From Nitrospiraceae bacterium (GTDB taxonomy: Bacteria; Nitrospirota; Nitrospiria; Nitrospirales; Nitrospiraceae): 64,000 nucleotides of DNA. A program made the position numbers and the translations under genes. The notes below the pieces were generated by a model. That model ran no database searches. It saw nothing but the letters and a program-made list of their open reading frames with translations, and had not been told where the DNA came from. Below, piece after piece: positions 1-9,733 of the stretch. The stretch is from NCBI GenBank assembly GCA_035623075.1, contig DASPUC010000023.1, positions 23,481 to 87,480 on the forward strand, read 5' to 3'. Numbering within the stretch: position 1 is the first letter of the stretch; each line of letters opens with the position of its first letter.

Positions 1-154
1 GTGACAAGGCCTGAACTGATGTTGTTTTGGTCGTGCCCGGGAATCTGATCGGAAGCCAGAGCTAAGCCGCCACCGTGTTTGCGTCTTCGGCCCATTCCTT
101 CCTCACTTCGTTCTCGAGTCCAAGACAACACCAATATCTCAAAGGAGGAACCCA

Positions 155-454
155 ATGGGTTCGAAGATTTATGTTGGGGGTTTGCCGTATTCCACAACCG
201 AGCAGCAACTGAGCGATCTGTTTGCTGCACACGGGACAGTGGCGTCAGCCCGGATCATCACTGACAAGTTTACCGGCCAGTCCCGTGGCTTTGGATTCGT
301 GGAGATGTCCGCGGATAACGAAGCGCAGGCGGCAATCACGGCGCTGAACGGCACCCAGTTGGGTGGCCGCACGTTGACGGTCAACGAAGCACGTCCCCAG
401 GAGCCACGTTCCGGCGGCGGAGGCCGCGGCGGATTCGGCGGCGGGCGGCGATAA
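155..454 (+). CDS. RRM-domain RNA-binding protein
   Basis: A 99-residue protein made of a single RNA-recognition motif. The RNP2-like strand KIYVGGLPY is at residues 4-12 and RNP1 (RGFGFVEM) at 44-51, both with the aromatic residues that stack on RNA. A glycine/arginine tail (about 85-99) resembles that of cyanobacterial Rbp and other bacterial stress-related RRM proteins. These usually act as RNA chaperones or in cold or stress adaptation; that role is inferred here. The start is supported by a strong AAAGGAGG at 141-148. The gene is monocistronic, closed by the hairpin just downstream and followed by a DEAD-box helicase, a partner also involved in RNA remodelling. Confidence 0.93.
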   Translation: MGSKIYVGGLPYSTTEQQLSDLFAAHGTVASARIITDKFTGQSRGFGFVEMSADNEAQAAITALNGTQLGGRTLTVNEARPQEPRSGGGGRGGFGGGRR

Positions 455-477
455 ACCGCAACAAGAAGAAAACCATT

Positions 478-512
478 GGGGCCACCGTCATGGTGGCCCC
501 GCTATTTCCTTC
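478..512 (+). terminator. Rho-independent-like terminator after the RRM gene
   Basis: A perfect 9-bp stem (GGGGCCACC at 478-486 with GGTGGCCCC at 492-500) and a 5-nt loop lie 23 bases after the RRM stop codon. The trailing sequence is pyrimidine-rich but has no uninterrupted T tract, so termination strength is uncertain. Confidence 0.7.
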
Positions 513-604
513 CTAGAATTGCCCATCGTTTCGATGCCTCACTCGGCTGTCTGATTCGCGGCCGAACCGTGCAGTCCGAGGAAGTTCACAACACAAGGAG
601 TGTT

Positions 605-1912
605 ATGTCGACATTTGCTAAAATGAGTCTACCCCTGTTCCTCGCCCAGCGTCTGCAGCATGCTGGGATGATCAATCCCACGCCTGTCCAAAAGGCTGCG
701 ATTCCGCTGGGGCTTGAAGGCCGCGATGTTCTCGCCCAGGCCAAAACGGGGAGCGGGAAAACGTTAGCCTTCTTACTGCCGCTGATCGAGCGGGCGCTGC
801 GCTGCGAGTTACTGTCGTTCGGGTCCGGGCAGTTTCCGAACACGGGAAGCAGTCCCGCCGGTGGACCAAAGTTTTTGGTTTTAGCTCCAACCAGGGAGCT
901 CGCGCTGCAGATTGAAACCGAGTTGCGCAAGTATGCGCCAGCCGCCCTCACGTCCCTCGCCGTTTATGGGGGCACACCGATCGAGCGCCATTACCGTGCG
1001 CTGAAACGCCCGCCGATGGTCGTCGTGGGTACTCCCGGCCGTTTATTGGATCTGGTCGGATCCGGCCACCTGCGTCTTGGCGCCGTCACGTTTCTGGTGA
1101 TGGACGAGGCGGATCAAATGTTGGATCGCGGGTTCTTGCCGGACATCAAGCGAATCCTGAATCTGCTCCCACGGGAGCGCCAGACGTTGCTGTTTTCGGC
1201 GACGTTCGCGTCAGAAATCCAGACCCTCGCGCAGAGCATGCAGCGCGATCCGGTTCGCGTCTCCGTCGACCCCGGTCTGAACAGCCCGACGTCGATCGTG
1301 CATGCCTACTATGTCGTGCCGGCCGAGCAGTCAAGGATGCAACTGGTTCATACATTGCTCCAGACGGTGAAGCCGGGAGAGCGATCGATGGTGTTTTGCG
1401 ACCAGAAGTACAAAGTACGCCGCTTGGCGGCGCGACTGGGCGGTGAACCGGCCTCGGTCGGTTCGTTGACCGGCAATCATAGCCAGGCACAACGGGAACG
1501 TACGCTCGGTTCGTTTCGAACAGGTCGGCTCCGTTCACTCGTCGCCACCGATGTGGCAGCGAGGGGGTTGGACATACCCGATGTGTCACAGGTCATTCAC
1601 TATGAATTGCCTGCCAACCCGAATTCGTATGTACACCGCAGCGGTCGGACCGGACGGGCGGAACGGCAGGGATCGACCTTTTTGATTCTGTCTCAAGCGG
1701 AAGAGCGAGAGTATTTGCACATGGTGCGTCAGTTGCGCATCAAGACAACGAAATTGCCTCTTCCCACACTCGCGACCTTACCACCGGCTGCCGCGCCGAC
1801 GAACGAAGACAAGCTGGCACGCCACCCTCGGCCTCAGCACAGACCAGATCGCGGGCCGAGAGGATTTCAGGAGAAAAACGGCCGGCTATCAAGCTCGAGG
1901 TCCCGATGGTAA
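605..1912 (+). CDS. DEAD-box ATP-dependent RNA helicase
   Basis: A 435-residue superfamily 2 RNA helicase. All core motifs are present in order: Q-motif PTPVQ near residue 25, Walker A AKTGSGKT (46-53), PTRELALQ, TPGRLLDL, DEAD, SAT, a motif V (ATDVAARGLD) and motif VI HRSGRTGR. The tail after the second RecA-like domain is short and basic (rich in Arg, Pro and His), as in RhlE/CsdA relatives. The open frame extends upstream to 476, but the ATG at 605 with AAGGAG at 595-600 is preferred because the extra N-terminus does not resemble a helicase. Likely role: unwinding structured mRNA or rRNA, possibly alongside the upstream RRM protein. Confidence 0.93.
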   Translation: MSTFAKMSLPLFLAQRLQHAGMINPTPVQKAAIPLGLEGRDVLAQAKTGSGKTLAFLLPLIERALRCELLSFGSGQFPNTGSSPAGGPKFLVLAPTRELALQIETELRKYAPAALTSLAVYGGTPIERHYRALKRPPMVVVGTPGRLLDLVGSGHLRLGAVTFLVMDEADQMLDRGFLPDIKRILNLLPRERQTLLFSATFASEIQTLAQSMQRDPVRVSVDPGLNSPTSIVHAYYVVPAEQSRMQLVHTLLQTVKPGERSMVFCDQKYKVRRLAARLGGEPASVGSLTGNHSQAQRERTLGSFRTGRLRSLVATDVAARGLDIPDVSQVIHYELPANPNSYVHRSGRTGRAERQGSTFLILSQAEEREYLHMVRQLRIKTTKLPLPTLATLPPAAAPTNEDKLARHPRPQHRPDRGPRGFQEKNGRLSSSRSRW

Positions 1913-1936
1913 GATGACGGCGGGAATATCGCCGCC

Positions 1937-3946
1937 ATGCCGTCGTTTCGCCTAGAAGCCCCGTTTGCACCTTGTGGAGACCAAGGGCCAGCAATTGACC
2001 AGCTGGCTGCAGGGGTTCGGGCGGGGACGAAACATCAAGTGCTCTTGGGAGTTACAGGCTCCGGCAAAACCTTCACGATGGCCAACCTGATCGAGCGTGC
2101 GCAAAAGCCCACGCTCGTGCTGGTGCATAACAAGACGCTCGCCGGGCAGCTGTACCAGGAATTCAAACAGTTCTTCCCCCACAACGCAGTCGAATACTTC
2201 ATCAGCTATTACGATTACTACCAACCGGAAGCCTACATTCCGCAATCGGACACGTACATCGCCAAAGACGCGTCGATTAACGATGCGATTGATCAGATGC
2301 GCCATGCGGCGACGACCTCGCTCCTGCAGCGCAACGACGTGGTGATCGTCTCATCGGTCTCTTGTATCTATGGGCTCGGCTCGCCCGAGGTGTATCACGG
2401 TATGGTGGTCTACCTTGAAGAGGGAATGGAGATCAGACGAGAAAAGATTCTGGCGAAGCTGGTCGAGATCCAGTACGCGCGCAACGACATCGATTTCCAT
2501 CGCGGAACTTTTCGTGCGCGCGGCGATGTCATCGAGATTTTCCCGGCTTCGAACGAAGCCGTGTCGGTACGGATCGAACTCTTCGGGGATGTCGTCGATG
2601 CGATTCATGAAATCGATCCGCTGACCGGAAAGTCGCTGAAGAAACTTCCCAAAGTCACGGTCTATCCAAACACGCACTACCTCATCGCCCCCGATCGGTA
2701 TGAACGGGCCATCACGGGCATCGAAGAGGAGCTCGACGAGCGGGTCGCCTATTTCAAGACACACAATCAACTGGTGGAAGCACAGCGTATTGCGCAGCGG
2801 ACGAAGTTTGATTTGGAGATGATCCGCGCGATGGGCTACTGCCACGGCATCGAAAACTATTCCCGCCACCTCAGCGGGCGGGCACCGGGCGAGCCGCCTC
2901 CTACGCTGATCGATTATTTCCCCAAGGACTTTCTGTTGATTGTTGATGAATCGCACGCGACAATTCCACAAGTGGGCGGCATGTACGAAGGTGACTATTC
3001 ACGGAAAAAGACGCTCGTGGAATACGGATTCCGGCTCCCGTCGGCGGTGGATAACCGGCCATTGAAGTTTGCGGAGTTTGAACGTTGTCTGAATCAGGTG
3101 GTGTATGTCTCAGCGACGCCGGGTCCCTACGAATTGGAGCATGCGCGTGGGCATGTGGTCGAACAAATCATTCGACCGACCGGGCTTATGGATCCCGTGA
3201 TCGACGTGCGGCCGGCAAAAGGGCAGGTCGATCACCTCCTCAGTGAAGTACGAGCGGAGGTCGCAGTGGGAGGGCGGGTGCTCGTCACCACACTCACGAA
3301 GCGGATGGCCGAGGACTTGACCGAGTATTATCATGACCTTGGCGTCAAGGTGCGGTACCTCCATTCCGACATTAAGACATTGGAACGGGCTGAGATTGTG
3401 CGGGACTTGCGCCGCGGGGTCTTCGACGTCCTGGTCGGCATCAATTTGTTGCGGGAAGGGCTGGATCTGCCGGAGGTGAGCCTTGTTGCCATTCTCGATG
3501 CGGACAAAGAAGGCTATCTTCGCTCGCATCGCTCCTTGATTCAGACCTCCGGTCGAGCGGCGAGACATGTGCGGGGTCGCGTCATCTTCTACGGCGATGT
3601 GATTACCGACTCGATGCAATTGGCCATTGACGAGACGGCGCGGCGTCGCCGGATCCAAGCCGAGTACAACCTGGTCCACGGGATCGTGCCCGAAAGTGTC
3701 AGAAAGGACATTCCGCCACTCGAATACGCCACGGCGGAGTTGGATTACGTCCAACTGGATCTGGCAGCCGAATCATCACCGGGCTATGAGAAGGATGAGG
3801 CAGTCGAGGAGACGATTCATCGCTTGGAGTTGGAGATGAAAGCGGCGGCAAAAGAGTTGGAGTTTGAGCGAGCGGCAGTGCTGCGCAATCGGATCCGAGA
3901 CCTCAGACTCAGAGAACTGACGTTGAAAGAGGAGGTGAGTGATTAG
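1937..3946 (+). CDS. uvrB: UvrB, excinuclease ABC subunit B
   Basis: A 669-residue full-length UvrB, the damage-verifying helicase-like subunit of nucleotide excision repair that accepts DNA from UvrA and recruits UvrC. Seen: Walker A GVTGSGKT (38-45), the damage-probing beta-hairpin [10 protein letters not shown], the DEAD-type motif DESHAT, helicase motifs V and VI ([18 protein letters not shown]), and a C-terminal UVR coiled coil (about 625-660) that contacts UvrC. The gene follows the helicase by 24 bases and could be cotranscribed. Its stop overlaps the stop of the convergent gene downstream by four bases. The residue pattern is fully canonical. Confidence 0.98.
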   Translation: MPSFRLEAPFAPCGDQGPAIDQLAAGVRAGTKHQVLLGVTGSGKTFTMANLIERAQKPTLVLVHNKTLAGQLYQEFKQFFPHNAVEYFISYYDYYQPEAYIPQSDTYIAKDASINDAIDQMRHAATTSLLQRNDVVIVSSVSCIYGLGSPEVYHGMVVYLEEGMEIRREKILAKLVEIQYARNDIDFHRGTFRARGDVIEIFPASNEAVSVRIELFGDVVDAIHEIDPLTGKSLKKLPKVTVYPNTHYLIAPDRYERAITGIEEELDERVAYFKTHNQLVEAQRIAQRTKFDLEMIRAMGYCHGIENYSRHLSGRAPGEPPPTLIDYFPKDFLLIVDESHATIPQVGGMYEGDYSRKKTLVEYGFRLPSAVDNRPLKFAEFERCLNQVVYVSATPGPYELEHARGHVVEQIIRPTGLMDPVIDVRPAKGQVDHLLSEVRAEVAVGGRVLVTTLTKRMAEDLTEYYHDLGVKVRYLHSDIKTLERAEIVRDLRRGVFDVLVGINLLREGLDLPEVSLVAILDADKEGYLRSHRSLIQTSGRAARHVRGRVIFYGDVITDSMQLAIDETARRRRIQAEYNLVHGIVPESVRKDIPPLEYATAELDYVQLDLAAESSPGYEKDEAVEETIHRLELEMKAAAKELEFERAAVLRNRIRDLRLRELTLKEEVSD

Positions 3947-4203
3947 ACGTTCTTGTACAGGTAGATCCCCAGGAACATGCCCAACAGGCTGAGCAGATTG
4001 ATCTTCAAGCTGAAGCCGATCGTGAATTTGGCCAGGATGAGATCGATGGTCAGCGGTGGGCTGATGCCGGGCGTAAAGTTCGTCGCAAAAATCGCTTGAA
4101 TGGTGCCTTGCGGCGCCATGACCCGCAGGATTTCTCCCAAGATCCCACCCAGTAAGCCGCCGATCAGCACAAAAATGAGAAGGAGAAGAGGGGATTTTCT
4201 CAC
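3943..4203 (-). CDS. DUF4321 small membrane protein
   Basis: An 86-residue hydrophobic protein with an N-terminal membrane helix (about 5-28, rich in Leu, Ile and Gly) and a second at about 62-82. Between them lies an amphipathic stretch with the TFGF/[13 protein letters not shown] pattern of the DUF4321 family. The function of that family is unknown. The gene runs opposite to its neighbours, and its stop codon interlocks with that of uvrB. It is divergent from ffh, with a 224-base gap between them. Confidence 0.75.
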   Translation of the reverse strand: MRKSPLLLLIFVLIGGLLGGILGEILRVMAPQGTIQAIFATNFTPGISPPLTIDLILAKFTIGFSLKINLLSLLGMFLGIYLYKNV

Positions 4204-4316
4204 GGTTCCGGTCTCATGCAGTCGATGATTGTCTCGATGCGGTACTCATCAGGACCATAGCGAAAGGTCTCTAGTCTGTCAACAAGTTGCACGGTCTTTC
4301 TGTGCCGGATCGTCCC

Positions 4317-4345
4317 TTGACTTCTCCCCATCCGTCAATTAGACT
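4317..4345 (+). promoter_or_regulatory. Predicted sigma70-type promoter of ffh
   Basis: TTGACT (4317-4322) and TAGACT (4340-4345) are separated by exactly 17 bases, giving a predicted start near 4352 and a leader of about 75 bases to ffh. Based on sequence match only. Confidence 0.5.
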
Positions 4346-4427
4346 GACCGATACTCTTTTGCTAGATTTTTCGAGGCGATCGGAGATCTGGGCGTAAGGC
4401 TTCGATGGCCTTTTTCTTTGTGAACCC

Positions 4428-5774
4428 ATGCTGGACAGTTTAAGCGAGAAATTCGAGAAAATTCTGAAGAAGCTCCGCGGTTCCGGGGTGCTAACGGCAC
4501 AGGACATCGCGGAAGCTTTGAAAGAGGTACGCCTCGCTCTGCTGGAAGCTGACGTCAATTTCAAAATCGTCAAGGAGTTCCTCGAGCGAGTTCGTGTCAA
4601 AGCAGTTGGTCACGAGGTCCTGCAGAGTCTGACTCCCGGTCACCAGGTGGTCAAGATAGTCTGGGACGAGCTGCGGGAGATGATGGGCCAGGAACGGGCC
4701 GGCCTCGCGCTCGTTTCCAACCCGCCCACCGTCGTGATGATGGTGGGACTCCAGGGGGCTGGCAAAACGACGACCTGCGGGAAGCTCGCCAGGTTGTTCA
4801 AAGGACAGGGGAGACGCGTGCTCATGGTTGCAGCGGACCCTCGGCGGCCGGCAGCCGGTGAGCAGTTGGCGAGTCTCGGGCGCGATCTCCAGATTGATGT
4901 CCACCGGGCTGAGCAGGCCCACGCATCTCAAGCGGACGTAGTCCGTATCTGCCAGGCTGGAGTGGAGCGAGCAGGGGATCAAGGATACGACCTCGTGCTG
5001 TTGGATACCGGTGGTCGACTCCACATCGACGACGAATTGATGAACGAATTGGTCGCGGTCAAGAGCGCGGTCCGCCCCCACGAAGTATTGCTCGTAGCCG
5101 ACGCCATGACGGGACAGGATGCCGTGACCATGGCGACCCAGTTCGATCAACGAGTCGGACTCACCGGAATTGTTCTGACCAAGGTTGAAGGCGATGCCCG
5201 TGGCGGTGCGGTACTGTCCATCCGGGCGGTGACCGGCAAGCCGATCAAGTTTATCGGAGTCGGTGAAAAGCTCGACGCGCTCGAGCCGTTTCATCCTGAT
5301 CGGATGGCCTCGCGCATTCTCGGGATGGGCGACGTGCTTTCGCTGATCGAAAAGGCCCAAGAGACCTTTACCCGCGAACAGGCCGAAGAAGCCCAGAAGC
5401 GGCTGACCAGTAATACCTTTACGCTGGCCGATTTCCGGGATCAGTTGGGGCAAGTCAATCGCCTCGGCTCCTTGGACCAGATTCTGGGGATGTTGCCGGG
5501 CGGCCAGAAGCTCAAGGGAGCGATGGAAGGGCAGCTGCCGGAACGGGAAATGAAGCGGGTGGCTGCGATGATCGATTCGATGACCCCGCGTGAACGGCGT
5601 GATCATACCATCATCAACGGCAGCAGAAAGAAACGGATCGCTCGGGGAAGCGGCACCAGCGTGCCCGAAGTCAATCGATTGATTAAGCAGTTTCTCGGAG
5701 CGAGAAAGATGGCGAAGGCGATGACAGGGGCTGGGAGCCGGAGGCAACTCGCGCAACTCCTGCGGTCGATGTGA
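4428..5774 (+). CDS. ffh: Ffh, signal recognition particle GTPase
   Basis: A 448-residue SRP54 homolog that binds signal sequences and 4.5S RNA and delivers ribosomes to FtsY. Domains: an N-terminal helical bundle (1-90), the G domain with G1 GLQGAGKTTT (107-116), the DPRRPAA motif and a G3 reading DTGGR instead of the usual DTAGR, then a methionine-rich M domain with the RNA-binding segment SRKKRIARGSG. The guanine-specificity motif reads TKVE rather than TKLD; a Glu here also occurs in some other bacterial phyla as far as I recall. The start is the first ATG after a predicted promoter. It precedes rpsP, a common order. Confidence 0.97.
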   Translation: MLDSLSEKFEKILKKLRGSGVLTAQDIAEALKEVRLALLEADVNFKIVKEFLERVRVKAVGHEVLQSLTPGHQVVKIVWDELREMMGQERAGLALVSNPPTVVMMVGLQGAGKTTTCGKLARLFKGQGRRVLMVAADPRRPAAGEQLASLGRDLQIDVHRAEQAHASQADVVRICQAGVERAGDQGYDLVLLDTGGRLHIDDELMNELVAVKSAVRPHEVLLVADAMTGQDAVTMATQFDQRVGLTGIVLTKVEGDARGGAVLSIRAVTGKPIKFIGVGEKLDALEPFHPDRMASRILGMGDVLSLIEKAQETFTREQAEEAQKRLTSNTFTLADFRDQLGQVNRLGSLDQILGMLPGGQKLKGAMEGQLPEREMKRVAAMIDSMTPRERRDHTIINGSRKKRIARGSGTSVPEVNRLIKQFLGARKMAKAMTGAGSRRQLAQLLRSM

Positions 5775-5784
5775 ATCATCATGG

Positions 5785-5872
5785 CATGCAGCTGCCAGCG
5801 ATCAGCTTTCAGCCCCGTGCAGAATCCAATTTGACGTGTCAAGGAGCAGACAGCTGAAGGCTGAACGCTCAT
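5785..5872. repeat. Short inverted CAGCTG/heptad-type repeat between ffh and rpsP
   Basis: The gap contains GCAGCTGCCAGCGATCAGC followed by TTTCAGCC, and later GACAGCTGAAGGCTGAA. These two arms can pair and resemble the AGCnATC period-7 repeats found throughout the accessory region. It is an isolated copy inside core genome. Confidence 0.5.
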
Positions 5873-5890
5873 TAATCAAGGAGGACGATA

Positions 5891-6175
5891 GTGGCAGTTC
5901 ATCTGAGACTCACGAGAACAGGACGACACAAGCGGCCGCTCTATCGGGTCGTGGCGGCTGATTCGCGCAAGCCTCGGGACGGGCGGTTCCTTGAAATCCT
6001 GGGAACCTTTGATCCGCTGAAGGAGCCGGCGGTGCCGGAACTCAAACAGGATCGAGTCCTCACCTGGTTGCGGCAGGGCGCACAACCGACCGTGACGGTG
6101 CGGACGCTGCTGCGCCGGTCCGGCCTGTGGAAACAGTTTGAGGGTGAGAAGGCGGCCAAGAAAAAGGGCGCGTGA
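5891..6175 (+). CDS. rpsP: 30S ribosomal protein bS16
   Basis: A 94-residue bS16 beginning VHLRLTRTGRHKRPLYRVV, the family's conserved N-terminus, with the typical lGtfdP segment at about 38-42. It is a late-assembling protein of the small ribosomal subunit body. GTG start at 5891 with AAGGAGG at 5878-5884. It is first in the classical rpsP-rimM-trmD-rplS order; the KH-domain gene often found after rpsP is absent. The C-terminus is lysine-rich. Confidence 0.97.
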   Translation: MAVHLRLTRTGRHKRPLYRVVAADSRKPRDGRFLEILGTFDPLKEPAVPELKQDRVLTWLRQGAQPTVTVRTLLRRSGLWKQFEGEKAAKKKGA

Positions 6176-6188
6176 AACCGTGGAAGCG

Positions 6189-6716
6189 ATGTCGGCGGAC
6201 CGAGTCACGATCGGGAGGATCGAGCGACCGTTCGGTGTAAAGGGAGAGGTCAAGGTTCGTTCGTTGAGCGACGTCCCCGGCCGTTTCGATCATCTGGAGA
6301 AGGTCAGCGTCGTGGTGTCAGACGGGAGAGCGATCGAGGCGACGGTCACGCACGTGCGGTCGGCTGGTCCCGGTTTCATCATGGGCCTCGAAGGCGTTAC
6401 GTCCCCTGAGGAAGCAGGGGCATTCCGCGGAGGGCTCATCCAGGTGCCGCGTATGACACATTCCGGGTCGCCAGAACACACCTGCTATGAATGCGATCTT
6501 ATCGGGATGACGGTGGAGAGTGACATGGGAGACGAAGTCGGGACGATCGAGGCGATCTGGGACGTGCCGGGGAATCATGTACTGGTTGTTCGAAAAGGGT
6601 CGCAGGAAGTGTTGATTCCCGCCGCCAAAGACCTGATCACGAAGGTTGACGTGGCAGGGCGCCGGATGACGGTCCGCGCCATCGACGGATTAATCGAGTA
6701 TCACGATGCGGTGTGA
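6189..6716 (+). CDS. rimM: Ribosome maturation factor RimM
   Basis: A protein of about 175 residues that assists 16S rRNA processing and assembly of the 30S head. Seen: the N-terminal RimM barrel signature TIGRIERPFGVKGEVKV and a C-terminal PRC barrel (GMTVESDMGDEVGTIEAIWD, then LIPAAKDLI). The frame is open from 6138, which would overlap rpsP. The ATG at 6189 is chosen to match the family's N-terminus; GTG at 6180 is an alternative. The 3' end overlaps trmD by 11 bases, implying translational coupling. Confidence 0.94.
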   Translation: MSADRVTIGRIERPFGVKGEVKVRSLSDVPGRFDHLEKVSVVVSDGRAIEATVTHVRSAGPGFIMGLEGVTSPEEAGAFRGGLIQVPRMTHSGSPEHTCYECDLIGMTVESDMGDEVGTIEAIWDVPGNHVLVVRKGSQEVLIPAAKDLITKVDVAGRRMTVRAIDGLIEYHDAV

Positions 6717-7506
6717 CGTTCTCACATTATTCCCGGACATGATCGCCCCGGTGCTCGACCAGAGCATGCTCAAGCGCGCGCAAGAGAAGGGGCTCCTCGA
6801 GGTGCGCATCAGGAATCTGCGTGACTACACGCTGGATCGCCACAAAGTTGCTGACGATGTGCCCTACGGCGGAGGGGCCGGGATGGTGATGAAGGCCGAG
6901 CCGATCCTGCGTGCCGTGGAGACGATCACGGCCGAGTACCAGCATGCCGGGGAGCACACACGATTGCTCTTCCCGTCTCCGCAAGGCCGGCCCTTTACCC
7001 AGGACTATGCGAAGGAACTCGCCGCCGAGAGCCAGAGGCTCATCATCCTGTGCGGACATTATGAAGGGGTCGATGAACGGGTGCGGCTTGCGCTCCAGCC
7101 GGAGGAGATGTCGGTAGGAGATTATGTCCTGACCGGCGGAGAATTGCCGGCACTCATCCTCATCGACGCGGCCGCTCGATTGGTTCCCGGTGTACTGGGC
7201 GATCCGGAGTCCATCGTCGAGGAATCGTTTTCAGATTCGACGTTGGAGTACCCGCACTATACGAGACCGGCGGAGGTGCGGGGGATGACCGTCCCGGAAG
7301 TTTTGCTCTCCGGCCACCATGAGGCGATTCGACTGTGGCGGCGGAAAGAAGCCCTGCGGAACACGTACCGCAGGCGCCCGGACCTCTTGAGGGATCGGGT
7401 ATTGAATGCAGAAGATCGACGATTACTGGATGAACTTATTCGCGAGGGCGTAGGATCTGCGCCTGTTCGTTGTGGGGAGGGAGGATCACACCATGAATCG
7501 GCTTGA
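6706..7506 (+). CDS. trmD: TrmD, tRNA (guanine37-N1)-methyltransferase
   Basis: A 266-residue SPOUT methyltransferase that makes m1G37 in tRNAs and so prevents +1 frameshifting. The trefoil-knot SAM site shows as [10 protein letters not shown] and [15 protein letters not shown]. The N-terminus (DVLTLFP) and the [16 protein letters not shown] segment are canonical. It overlaps rimM by 11 bases and rplS by 14, so the three are likely translated as a coupled set. The C-terminal 20 residues are less conserved. Confidence 0.97.
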   Translation: MRCDVLTLFPDMIAPVLDQSMLKRAQEKGLLEVRIRNLRDYTLDRHKVADDVPYGGGAGMVMKAEPILRAVETITAEYQHAGEHTRLLFPSPQGRPFTQDYAKELAAESQRLIILCGHYEGVDERVRLALQPEEMSVGDYVLTGGELPALILIDAAARLVPGVLGDPESIVEESFSDSTLEYPHYTRPAEVRGMTVPEVLLSGHHEAIRLWRRKEALRNTYRRRPDLLRDRVLNAEDRRLLDELIREGVGSAPVRCGEGGSHHESA

Positions 7507-7924
7507 ACGAATCCAACGCTCGTTGACGAAGAAATCGCTGCCTCGTTTTGAGATTGGCGACACGGTCCGTGTCCACGTGAAAGTCATCGAGGGAGAAAAG
7601 GAGCGGATCCAGGTGTATGAGGGCGTAGTGATCGCCCGCAAAGGGACGCTGAACACCGAGATGTTCACCGTGCGCAAAGTGTCCTATGGTGTGGGAGTCG
7701 AGCGGATTTTCCCCGTGCACTCACCGATCGTGACGCGCATTGAGGTCGTACGCCAAGGGAAAGTCCGCCGCGCGAAGTTGTATTACCTGCGCGGGAAGAA
7801 GGGCAAGTTTGCCAAGGTCGAAGATCGCGAGTTCGTGGGAGAGTCGAAACGCCAGCCCGGAGCCGCTCAGACTGAGCGAGTCTCCGAAGAAACGGCTGAG
7901 CCTGCAGGCGCTGCAAAATCATAG
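7493..7924 (+). CDS. rplS: 50S ribosomal protein bL19
   Basis: A 143-residue bL19 at the 30S-50S interface. Conserved segments [29 protein letters not shown] and [15 protein letters not shown] are visible. The ATG at 7493, preceded by a purine-rich GGAGGGAGG (7475-7483), is preferred over an in-frame ATG at 7472. About 25 extra C-terminal residues rich in Glu, Ala and Gln extend beyond the usual 115-residue length. This looks like a lineage-specific tail. Confidence 0.97.
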   Translation: MNRLERIQRSLTKKSLPRFEIGDTVRVHVKVIEGEKERIQVYEGVVIARKGTLNTEMFTVRKVSYGVGVERIFPVHSPIVTRIEVVRQGKVRRAKLYYLRGKKGKFAKVEDREFVGESKRQPGAAQTERVSEETAEPAGAAKS

Positions 7925-7977
7925 TCACAGGCGCTCCGAATCGTTCGCGAGCCTGATCGCGAGTGCCCGCTGGTAGT

Positions 7978-8619
7978 ATGACACCCCAGGGCGATCTCGT
8001 GGAACCCACCGACGATTTTGAAGTAGAAGCTCGGAGATGCGGCTATCGGCGTGTCGCCGGTCTTGACGAAGCCGGTCGAGGTCCCCTCGCCGGTCCTGTC
8101 GTGGCAGCCGCGGTGATTCTCCCCGCACGCTGCCGTCTTACGGGAATCAACGATTCCAAACAGCTCTCAGAGTCCGAGCGGGAAGGGCTCTACGACGTGA
8201 TCGTCCGACGGGCGATCGGAGTCGGAATCGGAATTGCCACCGAGCGGGAAATCGACAGCCTGAACATTCTCGAGGCCACACGAACGGCGATGCGTCGGGC
8301 GATCGATGCGCTCGCCGTGGCGCCGGATTGTCTGTTGACCGACGCCATGGACCTCCCGGGCCTCGGCATTCCCCTGCGCGCCATCATCAAGGGCGACGCC
8401 TTGTCACGCTCGATCGCCGCGGCGTCGATCGTGGCGAAAGTGACGAGGGACCGATTGATGGCGGACTATCATCGGACCTACCCCCAATACAATTTTCTTT
8501 CCCATAAGGGATACGGAACGGAAGAACATTTGCAACGATTGGCCGAGTACGGCCCCTGTTCGCTTCATCGGCGGACGTTCGCACCGGTTGCGGCTGTGCT
8601 GACAGGACGTGATTCCTGA
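7978..8619 (+). CDS. rnhB: Ribonuclease HII
   Basis: RNase HII of about 213 residues, which nicks RNA-DNA hybrids and misincorporated ribonucleotides. Seen: GLDEAGRGPLAGPVVAAAV with the first catalytic Asp-Glu, NDSKQLS, the metal-binding Asp of LLTDAMD, and the SIAAASIVAKVTRD helix. ATG 7978 is chosen; GTG 7963 is also open. It follows rplS by 53 bases, within the same transcription direction and probable operon. Confidence 0.96.
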   Translation: MTPQGDLVEPTDDFEVEARRCGYRRVAGLDEAGRGPLAGPVVAAAVILPARCRLTGINDSKQLSESEREGLYDVIVRRAIGVGIGIATEREIDSLNILEATRTAMRRAIDALAVAPDCLLTDAMDLPGLGIPLRAIIKGDALSRSIAAASIVAKVTRDRLMADYHRTYPQYNFLSHKGYGTEEHLQRLAEYGPCSLHRRTFAPVAAVLTGRDS

Positions 8620-8670
8620 GGCAGACCTCCGCTGCCTGAAGCCTACATTCCTACGGACGATTGAGCGGCA

Positions 8671-9057
8671 ATGCTTGACCCCCGGCGACTCTTTGGGCAA
8701 GAAGGAGAATCAGTAGCGGAACGGTACTTGCGTCGGAAAGGCTATCGGGTCCTTGAACGCAATGCACGTTCCTCGGTGGGGGAACTGGATTTGGTCGTGG
8801 AGGATGGCGCGGTGCTGGTGTTTGTCGAAGTCAAATCGCGCCACAGCGATGCCTACGGTGGCGCCGTCCATGCTGTGCATCAACGCAAGCAGGACAAACT
8901 GATCCGATTGGCCGCCCAATATCTGGCCCGCCATCACATCACCAATCGGCTGTGCCGGTTCGATGTCGTATTGGTGCAGGGGACGGAAGCGAGCGAGGCT
9001 CAGATTCACCATATTCAAAATGCCTTCGAAGTGTCGGGAGACGATCTCCGGTGGTGA
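8671..9057 (+). CDS. YraN/UPF0102 family nuclease-like protein
   Basis: A 128-residue member of UPF0102 with a PD-(D/E)XK-like fold: GELDLVVEDGAVLVFVEVK carries the Asp and the E-x-K triad of Holliday-junction-resolvase-like nucleases. The N-terminal GESVAERYLRRKGYRVLERN is typical. Biochemical function in the family is not settled. It sits between rnhB and ftsE, as commonly seen, and is followed by ftsE after 7 bases. Confidence 0.93.
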   Translation: MLDPRRLFGQEGESVAERYLRRKGYRVLERNARSSVGELDLVVEDGAVLVFVEVKSRHSDAYGGAVHAVHQRKQDKLIRLAAQYLARHHITNRLCRFDVVLVQGTEASEAQIHHIQNAFEVSGDDLRW

Positions 9058-9064
9058 CACCCAG

Positions 9065-9733
9065 ATGATTCAACTGATTCACGTCTTCAAGTACTATAAT
9101 CGGAGAGCGGCGCTCACGGATGTCACGCTCGACATCGAAAAGGGCGAATTCGTATTGCTGATGGGACCGAGCGGGTCCGGGAAATCGACGCTCCTCCGGA
9201 TGCTGATCGGGGCCGAACAGCCGGACGACGGACATGTGTTCGTGCAGGGCAAGAACGTCACGAAACTCAAGTCTTCGGAAATCCCCTATCTGCGCCGAAA
9301 GATCGGGACGGTCTTTCAAGACTTCCGCCTCTTGCCGAAAAAGTCCGTCTTTGACAACGTGGCGCTGCCGCTGGTCGTGCAGGGAGCCTCGGCGGTCGAC
9401 ATCCGCCGCAAGGTGACCGAGGCGTTGCGAGCGGTCGGTGTAGACCACAAGCGAGACCAGTTGCCCGTCGGTTTGTCGACAGGAGAGCAACAGCGCGTCT
9501 GCGTTGCCCGGGCGATTGTAAACGGTCCGGTGGTGTTGCTGGCCGATGAGCCGACCGGGAATTTGGATCCCGGACTTACCAGCGAGATCATGGAACTCTT
9601 CAAACTCATCAACGCCCGTGGCACGACGGTCGTTGTGGCCACTCACGATCCGCTCGTCATGGCGCAAGTTAATCGACGGGTGGTCAAGCTGGAGCAGGGG
9701 ATGTTGCTGCCGGAACAGCGGGTGCTGGCATGA
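9065..9733 (+). CDS. ftsE: FtsE, cell-division ATP-binding protein
   Basis: A 222-residue ABC ATPase of the FtsEX complex, which couples ATP hydrolysis to activation of periplasmic amidases at the septum. Walker A GPSGSGKST, Q-loop VFQDFRLL, signature LSTGEQQRV (usual LSGGEQQRV) and Walker B LLADEPTGNLD are all seen. The longer open frame from 8963 overlaps yraN and is not family-like, so ATG 9065 is used. It overlaps ftsX by four bases (ATGA). Confidence 0.97.
   Translation: MIQLIHVFKYYNRRAALTDVTLDIEKGEFVLLMGPSGSGKSTLLRMLIGAEQPDDGHVFVQGKNVTKLKSSEIPYLRRKIGTVFQDFRLLPKKSVFDNVALPLVVQGASAVDIRRKVTEALRAVGVDHKRDQLPVGLSTGEQQRVCVARAIVNGPVVLLADEPTGNLDPGLTSEIMELFKLINARGTTVVVATHDPLVMAQVNRRVVKLEQGMLLPEQRVLA

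Noticed and set aside
4491..5756. 421-codon minus-strand frame opposite ffh
   Set aside because: Antisense shadow of a well-conserved gene with high G+C; no ribosome binding site.
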